Shown: positions 1 through 5,407 of the stretch, one piece after another
Layout of the letters: every line of letters begins with the position of its first letter
Numbering within the stretch: position 1 is the stretch's first letter
Assembly: GCA_032160945.1 (NCBI GenBank)
Contig: JAVHTL010000127.1
Source: Fervidibacter sp032160945
Lineage (GTDB): Bacteria > Armatimonadota > Fervidibacteria > Fervidibacterales > Fervidibacteraceae
Strand: one strand, 5' to 3'
DNA: 9,593 nucleotides
Notes under the pieces: model-generated
Seen by the model: only the letters and a program-made list of their open reading frames with translations
Told to the model about the DNA's origin: nothing
Database searches by the model: none
Translations under genes and position numbers: made by a program

Positions 1-581
1 GCACAGCAAATTGTCACCCAGTTCAACTTTTGCTTGAAGGCAATTTCCGCAAAGGTGGCAGCAACAAACCAAACGAACCACGAAACTCCCCAAATGCCCG
101 CAAAGAAAGCGAGCGAAGTGACAGGTGAACGAGATTGCGTCACGGCTAAGTTAATGGGCAAGGGAAGGAAAAGCGTGAACCATTCGGCAATGACGCCGAG
201 TGCAGCAACGAAGAAGACCCAATCCGTTCCCCTCCATTTTCCGCTCAGCCACAGTTCGCCTGCGATCCAACAAACGATGCAAACGAAAATTGCTAAAAGC
301 AAAAAAGGCTGAAGGGCAAACAACCATCCAGCAATATCATTTGGGTAATCCGCACCTTGCGATTTCGCTATCTTGATGCTGAAAGCGATGGGCAAAATCG
401 CTGCCGAAAGACCCCACAGCAGAGCGTAAAGGATTCGTTCTTGCCAAAAAATCCTTGAAGCGTTCACGATGAGCAAAAGTCCAAGCCCGAAAAAACTCAA
501 AGCCGAACACCTGCACGGTGGAATTGCTGCACCAAAGACCAAACCGCCAAGCAAAGCAATTAAGGCTGCAGTTGCTTTCAA
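1..581 (-). CDS. Apolipoprotein N-acyltransferase-like membrane protein, N-terminal part (cut by window edge)
   Basis: The gene runs off the left edge; 193 codons are visible. It starts at a TTG (579-581) because an in-frame TAA lies seven codons upstream and a strong AGGGGG ribosome site sits 9 nt before it. The visible part is almost all membrane: about six hydrophobic segments (roughly residues 3-19, 26-41, 49-70, 81-110, 118-136, 151-180). The sixth carries GIWGVSWFVWFV, and 20 residues before it comes EWFTLFLPLP, followed by INLAVTQS. This order (a Glu-Trp segment, a Gln-Ser loop, then G-x-WG-x-S-F/W) matches the N-terminal membrane half of Lnt, which transfers a third acyl chain to lipoproteins on the outer face of the inner membrane. 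The nitrilase-like catalytic domain with its Glu-Lys-Cys triad would lie outside the window, so function is inferred. It lies 44 nt behind the diadenylate cyclase on the same strand and is probably co-transcribed with it. It could instead be a related membrane nitrilase-family protein. Confidence 0.6.
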   Translation of the reverse strand, partial: MKATAALIALLGGLVFGAAIPPCRCSALSFFGLGLLLIVNASRIFWQERILYALLWGLSAAILPIAFSIKIAKSQGADYPNDIAGWLFALQPFLLLAIFVCIVCWIAGELWLSGKWRGTDWVFFVAALGVIAEWFTLFLPLPINLAVTQSRSPVTSLAFFAGIWGVSWFVWFVAATFAEIAFKQKLNWVTICC

Positions 582-625
582 TGGCGATAACCCCCTGCGT
601 TACGATGCCGAAAGCACAAGCCAAA

Positions 626-1546
626 TCAACTTGGTCGCTCAATTTCAATGACCATTTTGCCTTTTCGGAAAACCCTGACTGTTCCTGTTGATGCTGAGAC
701 AGTGATTGCAACTGCGTTTGTAACTGCGGTAATTGCTGCTGCTGCGGCGTGGCGAGCGCCCAAACCCATTGGCAAATCTTCGTGGGGAAATCCCGGGTGC
801 AAAAAAGCACCTGCCGCTTCCACAACCCCATCGCCGCGGATGAGAAATGCGCCATCAATGGCACAGAACTCCTTAATCGTTTCAGCCAAACGAGGGTCAA
901 GGATGTTGCGTTCCGATTCATCATAGCCTTTGAATGGGTTGAGGACAAGTTGAGTTGCATATCTGCTGACATTCTCGTAATCGCCGAGGACGAACAAAGC
1001 GCCCAAAGGTTTGCCCTCTCGCCCTTCAGCGGCAATTTGGATTGCCAGTTCCAACACCTGCTCAAACACTTCAGGATTCACATGTTCCGTTAAAAGTTGG
1101 TCTGAGATGGCAAAGAGTTCAAACTCATCTTGAACCTTGAGCAGAAGCAGTGTGTCTAACCGATTGGCATTGGGAGGACCAGCAAGGCAAATTAAAGTGT
1201 CGTCGGAATGAATGACACCTTGAGCCAAACCCAAAATGACAGCCAATTTGACTTGTCCCATTCTGGGCAGGTTAATTTTTGGCAGTTCAATCATGCTCTT
1301 GACGGAATGTTTAATTTCATCGGGGAGCGAATGGGTTGAGGTGGCTAAGATGAAGGGTGCTTTTTGAAGCCAATCTTGTAAGGTGACAAACAAGGATGGT
1401 TCAGTGCAAACTAAAATGCTGCGACCAACATTTTGTTTCACTAATTGACAAGCCACGCTGAGGACGGCATCTGTCGGGTCAGTAATTTCTTCAGCCTCTT
1501 CTCGTCGTGGCTTTCGTTTAGTTTCTTTTTCCGTCTTTTCGGGCAT
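626..1546 (-). CDS. dacZ: Diadenylate cyclase, DacZ-like (c-di-AMP synthase)
   Basis: A 306-residue protein predicted to join two ATP into cyclic di-AMP. Residues 1-22 are a charged tail. Residues 25-140 look like the alpha/beta C-terminal domain of pyruvate kinase: ILVCTE at 44-49, then DDTLICLAGPP...RLDTLLLLKV at 115-138. Residues 150-306 are the DAC (DisA_N) domain: EGREGKPLGALFVLGD at 174-189, NPFKGY at 203-208, the catalytic DGA at 231-233, the GLGARHAAAAAIT segment at 261-273, and a final SASTGTVRVFRKGK strand. A pyruvate-kinase-like domain before DisA_N is the layout I recall for archaeal DacZ rather than for membrane CdaA or DisA. The usual RHR nucleotide motif reads RHA here. There is no transmembrane segment, so it should be cytosolic. 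The ATG is preceded by GGTGG. It is divergent from murA and leads into the Lnt-like gene. Family assignment is firm; the DacZ subtype and symbol are less so. Confidence 0.8.
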   Translation of the reverse strand: MPEKTEKETKRKPRREEAEEITDPTDAVLSVACQLVKQNVGRSILVCTEPSLFVTLQDWLQKAPFILATSTHSLPDEIKHSVKSMIELPKINLPRMGQVKLAVILGLAQGVIHSDDTLICLAGPPNANRLDTLLLLKVQDEFELFAISDQLLTEHVNPEVFEQVLELAIQIAAEGREGKPLGALFVLGDYENVSRYATQLVLNPFKGYDESERNILDPRLAETIKEFCAIDGAFLIRGDGVVEAAGAFLHPGFPHEDLPMGLGARHAAAAAITAVTNAVAITVSASTGTVRVFRKGKMVIEIERPS

Positions 1547-1610
1547 TTTTGTCCACCTCGGCTTGAGGGTTCAGAATGTCCAAAATCTTGCACCAAGTCA
1601 CCCAAAAAGA

Positions 1611-1635
1611 TTTTAGCAACTCCAAAGTTGCAAAA
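1611..1635 (-). repeat. Small hairpin in the dacZ leader
   Basis: On the minus strand TTTT-GCAACT-TTGG-AGTTGC-T-AAAA forms a 6-bp perfect core stem (1616-1631), extended by four T-A pairs with a one-base bulge. It lies between the predicted dacZ -10 box and the dacZ start, so it would be in the 5' leader of the mRNA. A CTTTTTGGG follows it. The stem is AT-rich and short, so an attenuator role is only a possibility. Confidence 0.3.
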
Positions 1636-1656
1636 GGGACATTTGCTGCAATCGGC

Positions 1657-1664
1657 ATTATACT
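1657..1664. promoter_or_regulatory. Overlapping divergent -10 boxes for dacZ and murA
   Basis: The eight bases ATTATACT read TATACT on the plus strand (1659-1664) and the exact consensus TATAAT on the minus strand (1657-1662). Each faces its own gene: murA starts 61 bp to the right and dacZ 111 bp to the left. I found no good TTGACA-like -35 at 16-18 bp for either direction, so this rests on the -10 boxes and the divergent layout alone. If both are used, the two promoters would compete for the same DNA. Confidence 0.35.
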
Positions 1665-1724
1665 TTTGAACGGCGCAAATAAACTTTGAGACCTGCGAAA
1701 ACAAAAACGGAGTGTGATGAAGCA

Positions 1725-3050
1725 ATGGCTACTTTGAGGGTGGTTGGTGGAAGGAGGTTGCAAGGAGTTATTGAGGTAAGCGGAAGCAAGAATGCCGCTT
1801 TAGCGCTTTTACCAGCGGCTTTGCTTTGCAAAGGTCATGTCACTTTTTACCGAGTTCCAGACATCATTGATGTCCATATCTTGCTTGACATCATCAAAGC
1901 GCTCAACATAGATGTCCTTTTTGAGGGCGAGACTGTCCACCTTGACACTACTCAATTGACGCCGAGATCTTTGCCCAATGGTTCAGTGGCTCAAATTCGT
2001 GCTTCCATTTACCTTGCTGGTGTTTTAATGACCCAGTTTGGGGAAGTGACAATTGGCTTGCCGGGAGGATGTCCTCTCAGCAGGCAGGTTGACTTTCACC
2101 TTGATGCTTTCAAAAAAATGGGCGCTCTCGTTTCTTTGGATGGTGAAATCATCAGGGCTTTTTGCCCTAAAGGGAGATTGCAAGGTGCAGTCATAGAACT
2201 TGACCCTCGTTGGAGAAGTGTAGGGACAACAGTTAATGTCATGTTGGCTGCATCTTTAGCCGAAGGAGTTACCGTCATCAAGAACGCAGCAATGGAACCC
2301 GAAGTGGTTACATGCGCCCGATACTTGAAAGCGATGGGAGCAAAAATTTCCGGCGAAGGAACTTCCACCGTGAAAATTGAAGGCGTCAAAAAACTTTCGC
2401 CAGCCAATTGGACGGTTATACCAGACAGGATGGAAGCAGGGACTTACCTTCTCGCTGGAGCAATTACAAATGGCAAAGTCACAGTCATAGGCGTCCCATC
2501 GGAATGGTTGCGACCGTTTTTGCAAAAGTTGGTAGAAGCAAATTCAGAAGTTGATTTTGATGATGAACGAATTACTGTCTCAATGAAGGGTCGCCCAAGA
2601 CCTATCACTTTTGTCACGGAGCCTTATCCTGGATTTCCCACTGATTTGCAACCTCCGATGGGAGCATTTCTCACTCGTTCTGAGGGTGTCAGTCTCATTG
2701 TTGAAACTATCCACCGTGACCGATTGATTTACTTTGAAGAGTTACAAAAGTTGGGCGCAAATGCGAAAATAGAAGTCGCCAACAACCCAAAGGGGTTGCC
2801 TTGTTTGGCTTGGGTTGAAGGTGTCCCAGAGTTGAGAAATGGCATTGTTAATGCTTTGGATTTGAGGGCGGGAGCAGCACTGCTTCTCGCAGCCTTAAGC
2901 ATAGAAGGAGAAACCGTCATCCATAACGCCGAAAAAATTCAAAGGGGCTATGCTCATTTCGTTGAAAAGTTTTCCAGTTTGGGCGCTGATGTCAGAATGT
3001 TTACGGAAGAGAAGGTGAGCAGTCATGTTGTGGCGAAATTTGGGTATTGA
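1725..3050 (+). CDS. murA: UDP-N-acetylglucosamine 1-carboxyvinyltransferase (MurA)
   Basis: It catalyses the first committed cytosolic step of peptidoglycan synthesis, adding enolpyruvate from PEP to UDP-GlcNAc. With the ATG at 1725 the protein has 441 residues, slightly longer than the E. coli enzyme (419). A TTG 13 codons upstream (1686) is open, but the ATG places VVGGRRLQGVIEVSGSKN at the family's usual N-terminus, and GGAG lies about 12 nt before it. Visible signatures are K22-N23 in GSKNAAL, RASIYLAG (R92), the catalytic cysteine C116 in LPGGC, PTDLQ (305-309), ETIHRDR (327-333), DLRAGAALL (379-387) and RGYAHFVEKFSSLGAD near the C-terminus. These give the inside-out alpha/beta barrel of the EPT family. 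The loop after C116 is one residue shorter than usual (CPLSRQVD against C-x-IG-x-RP-x-D). The 3' end overlaps mreB by 26 nt, so translation is probably coupled. AroA is unlikely given the MurA-specific motifs. Confidence 0.93.
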   Translation: MATLRVVGGRRLQGVIEVSGSKNAALALLPAALLCKGHVTFYRVPDIIDVHILLDIIKALNIDVLFEGETVHLDTTQLTPRSLPNGSVAQIRASIYLAGVLMTQFGEVTIGLPGGCPLSRQVDFHLDAFKKMGALVSLDGEIIRAFCPKGRLQGAVIELDPRWRSVGTTVNVMLAASLAEGVTVIKNAAMEPEVVTCARYLKAMGAKISGEGTSTVKIEGVKKLSPANWTVIPDRMEAGTYLLAGAITNGKVTVIGVPSEWLRPFLQKLVEANSEVDFDDERITVSMKGRPRPITFVTEPYPGFPTDLQPPMGAFLTRSEGVSLIVETIHRDRLIYFEELQKLGANAKIEVANNPKGLPCLAWVEGVPELRNGIVNALDLRAGAALLLAALSIEGETVIHNAEKIQRGYAHFVEKFSSLGADVRMFTEEKVSSHVVAKFGY

Positions 3051-4020
3051 CCTTGGGACAACTTGCGTAAGGGTCTTTGTCAAAGGCAAAGGCATCGTGC
3101 TCAGAGAGCCATCCGTTATCGCCGTTGACCGTAAAGGCAAAATCCTTGCTGTCGGCGAAGATGCGAAAAGAATGATCGGAAAGACACCAAGTGCTATCAC
3201 TGCCCGTCAGCCGTTACGAGATGGTGTCATAGCCGACTATACCACAACAGCAGCCATGCTCAAACATTTCATCAGCAAGGTTTGCGGTCCTTGGACGATT
3301 TTCAAACCCGATGTCATCATTTGCGTCCCTGCCAAAGCAACAAGTGTTGAGCGTCGGGCTGTGGTGGATGCTGCAATTGAAGCAGGCGCTCGCAATGCTT
3401 TTCCCATTGAAGAGCCAATGGCTGCTGCAATTGGGGCGGGATTGCCAATAACCGAACCTGGTGCCAATGTCGTCGTTGACATAGGCGGTGGAACAACCGA
3501 CATCGCTGTCATATCGTTAGGCGGGATTGTCATAAGTGATTCTGTCCGAGTAGGCGGAATCAAAATGGATGAAGCCATCGTCAAACACATCAAGCGCGAA
3601 TACAACTTGCTCGTCGGTGAGCAAACTGCCGAGGAAATCAAAATCCAAATCGGCTCTGCATACAAACTGCCTCAGGAACTTGCTATGGAAGTGCGTGGCC
3701 GTGATATGGTCACAGGTCTGCCTAAAACCATACGCATCACCTCTGAGGAAATTCGCCAAGCCCTCGCTGAGCCAGTTAGCCAAATTGTTAACCGAGTCAA
3801 GTTTGTTTTGGAACAAACTCCGCCAGAACTGGTAGCGGAAGTGGTCACTCGCGGCATCGTCCTTACAGGCGGTGGATCACTCCTGAAAGGGTTGGATCAA
3901 TTGCTCCAACTTGAAACTGGAGTTCCTGTCCACATCGCTGATGACCCAATTTCTGCTGTTGCCATCGGAACGGGATTGGCTCTTGATATGCTCCATGTCC
4001 TACACCTTGATGGGAAGTGA
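3025..4020 (+). CDS. mreB: Rod-shape determining protein MreB/Mbl
   Basis: A bacterial actin homologue of 331 residues that forms membrane-associated filaments steering the elongation (rod) wall-synthesis complex. The actin-fold nucleotide site is complete: phosphate 1 loop GIDLGTTCVRVFVKGKG (7-23), connect 1 with EEPMAAAIGAGLPI (129-142), phosphate 2 loop VVVDIGGGTTDIAVI (149-163), KMDEAIVKHIKREYN (180-193) and the adenosine loop VLTGGGSLLKGL (279-290). The N-terminus MLWRN is short and has no clear amphipathic helix, though a hydrophobic Leu-Trp pair is present. The ATG at 3025 lies inside the end of murA in another frame, with GAAGGTGAG about 6 nt upstream inside murA, so it is probably coupled to murA translation. 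MreB and Mbl cannot be told apart from the sequence alone. The pairing with murA supports rod-shaped growth. Confidence 0.92.
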   Translation: MLWRNLGIDLGTTCVRVFVKGKGIVLREPSVIAVDRKGKILAVGEDAKRMIGKTPSAITARQPLRDGVIADYTTTAAMLKHFISKVCGPWTIFKPDVIICVPAKATSVERRAVVDAAIEAGARNAFPIEEPMAAAIGAGLPITEPGANVVVDIGGGTTDIAVISLGGIVISDSVRVGGIKMDEAIVKHIKREYNLLVGEQTAEEIKIQIGSAYKLPQELAMEVRGRDMVTGLPKTIRITSEEIRQALAEPVSQIVNRVKFVLEQTPPELVAEVVTRGIVLTGGGSLLKGLDQLLQLETGVPVHIADDPISAVAIGTGLALDMLHVLHLDGK

Positions 4021-4043
4021 AAAAGAACCGACCTTAAAAAGCA

Positions 4044-4090
4044 TAAAGGGCTTGCATGCTTGATTGCTTCCCAAACATGCAAACCCTTTA
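4044..4090 (-). terminator. Hairpin terminator between convergent mreB and porin genes
   Basis: Two 15-nt arms (4044-4058 and 4076-4090) are complementary at 14 of 15 positions (the one mismatch is C4051 against A4083), around a 17-nt loop. On the minus strand the stem is followed by TGCTTTTT, the layout of an intrinsic terminator for the porin gene, which stops 25 nt before it. On the plus strand no T run follows, but the stem lies 23 nt past the mreB stop and may slow transcripts from that side too. Confidence 0.65.
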
Positions 4091-4114
4091 CTCGGTTGTG
4101 TGAATTCACTTCCG

Positions 4115-5245
4115 TCAATACCTAACTTGAGTTTGGAATGTCCAAATGGTCGCATTAGGGTTATCCTGCTTCTCCCAAGTCAAGTTCAGCCTCGTCATCT
4201 TGTTCAAGTCATACTGGATGCCCAAAGCGTTGCGCTTGAAAGTGTTGCCAAAAACATCGCGGTTAGGGTCGTATTGGTCGTGTTTAGCGTAAAGAGTTAT
4301 GGGTTGATTTGGCAATTTGTAGCCAAGCAAGGCATACCAACCGCGAACCTTGAAGGTTGGGTTTGCTGCAGTTCCTGCATCCTTGCCATTAACCCACTCT
4401 CCACGAATTGTCAAGTTAGGAATTGGTGTCAAAAGTATCCCTGCAACAGTTCGCTCGCGGTCAAAGTTGAGAATTTGCCCGCCGCCAAAATCGCGCCGAC
4501 CGATACCATCCATCCTCCCAACCCAAATTCGCCCCAACTTGCCTTCCTTGTCCAATGGCTGGACGATGCGGACAAGCCAACTTTTGCGTGTGGTCAAACT
4601 GTCTTGGGTTTGATTTGTCCTTGTTCCGCTGAACAAGCCAAGCGTAATTTCTGGCAAGCCTTGTTTTCTTAAGGTGTAAGCGATGCCTCGGTCGCGCTTG
4701 CCGGGGAAAAGCGCTGTTGAAACTCGCGCCCTTTCGGGCGTCCATCGCACCAACGAAGATTCCAAAACTTCCTCAAGCAGTGGGACTTTGAAGTGACCGA
4801 AAGTGAAAACACCGTCACCCGCTCTCAACTCAAGGTAAGCATCACGCAAAGCGACATCCGTTTCCGCAGCGTCAACTTGTAACCTGTAAAGCACTCCCTT
4901 GACAGGTGTGCCACGAACATCCAATCTAACTCGGCGGAGCCTGAAGTTCTCTTTGGCGCGACCTGTTGTCAAGTTGCTTTCGTCCGTCGGTCTTGAACTG
5001 TCGCGCTCATAACGCATTTGGATGTAGCCGTGAACGGTGACGGGTTCAAAGCGTTGAGTGACTTTTTCGGCAGCCTTTTGCTGCTTTTGAATTTCAGCGA
5101 GTTGAGCCTCAAGTTTTGAAAGTTGCTCCTTTAGGCGGGCAATTTCTGCTTGCAATGCTTCAACGGATGAAGTCCCACTCTGCGCCGCCACAAAGTCCCC
5201 GAATGCAACTAAAGCGCCCAACGACGCAAAGACGAACCAACGCAT
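4115..5245 (-). CDS. Outer-membrane porin, phosphate-selective porin O/P-like
   Basis: A 376-residue beta-barrel protein predicted to form a diffusion channel in the outer membrane. Residues 1-21 are a Sec signal peptide with cleavage after AFGDFVAA-Q or nearby. Residues 28-62 form a heptad-like coiled coil (EALQAEIARLKEQLSKLEAQLAEIQ in this stretch), as in porins that trimerise or contact the wall. The barrel starts at about residue 68 with EPVTVHGYIQMRYE. Then FRLRRVRLDVRG, YRLQVDAAE, LRDAYLELR, FTFGHFKVPLLEE and a RDRGIAYTL segment follow in the order typical of the OprO/OprP-type family. Alternating polar/hydrophobic strands continue to the final residue, an aromatic tyrosine (FQTQVRY), the usual barrel-assembly signal. 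AAGGAGGGA sits 6 nt before the ATG. Phosphate selectivity cannot be judged: other members of this fold carry other anions or act as general porins. Confidence 0.82.
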   Translation of the reverse strand: MRWFVFASLGALVAFGDFVAAQSGTSSVEALQAEIARLKEQLSKLEAQLAEIQKQQKAAEKVTQRFEPVTVHGYIQMRYERDSSRPTDESNLTTGRAKENFRLRRVRLDVRGTPVKGVLYRLQVDAAETDVALRDAYLELRAGDGVFTFGHFKVPLLEEVLESSLVRWTPERARVSTALFPGKRDRGIAYTLRKQGLPEITLGLFSGTRTNQTQDSLTTRKSWLVRIVQPLDKEGKLGRIWVGRMDGIGRRDFGGGQILNFDRERTVAGILLTPIPNLTIRGEWVNGKDAGTAANPTFKVRGWYALLGYKLPNQPITLYAKHDQYDPNRDVFGNTFKRNALGIQYDLNKMTRLNLTWEKQDNPNATIWTFQTQVRY

Positions 5246-5268
5246 AAACTATCCCTCCTTGCCTTAGT

Positions 5269-5289
5269 GTTATAAGCACATCCATGTGC
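5269..5289 (-). promoter_or_regulatory. Possible porin promoter -10 with adjoining palindrome
   Basis: On the minus strand TATAAC (5269-5274) lies 23 nt before the porin ATG, which would give a short leader containing the AAGGAGGGA ribosome site. Immediately upstream is a perfect palindrome, GCACAT-GG-ATGTGC (5276-5289), in the place of the spacer between -10 and -35. The -35 region (AGGAAC at a 17-bp spacing) is poor, which could mean a weak or activator-dependent promoter. The palindrome could be an operator. Both calls are inferred from position and symmetry only. Confidence 0.3.
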
Positions 5290-5379
5290 CCGTTCCTCCT
5301 CCATGAGCAAAATTTTTGGTTTCAAGAACTACTTTAGCGATTTAAAGTTTCGGCTCAGTAAAGGTTTGGTTAAGAGGGC

Positions 5380-5407
5380 GTTAAAGGAGTTCACTGCTCC
5401 CTTTAAC
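5380..5407 (-). terminator. Imperfect hairpin at the valS 3' end
   Basis: GTTAAAGG-AG (5380-5389) pairs with CTCCCTTTAAC (5397-5407) with one bulged base and a loop of about 7 nt. The stem includes the valS stop codon at 5403-5405. No T run follows on the minus strand, so it is not a classic intrinsic terminator. It may stabilise the valS 3' end or work together with Rho. Confidence 0.35.

Noticed and set aside
337..1065. A 242-codon open frame on the minus strand overlapping the diadenylate cyclase
   Set aside because: It crosses dacZ and the Lnt-like gene in a different frame, has low-complexity Gln/Leu stretches and no recognisable domain. The other frames give well-conserved proteins.
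1441..1725. Minus-strand small frame with a CSKCPFC motif in the dacZ-murA intergenic region
   Set aside because: It overlaps both the dacZ and murA starts in other frames, has no evident ribosome site and no family resemblance. The cysteine cluster is probably chance.
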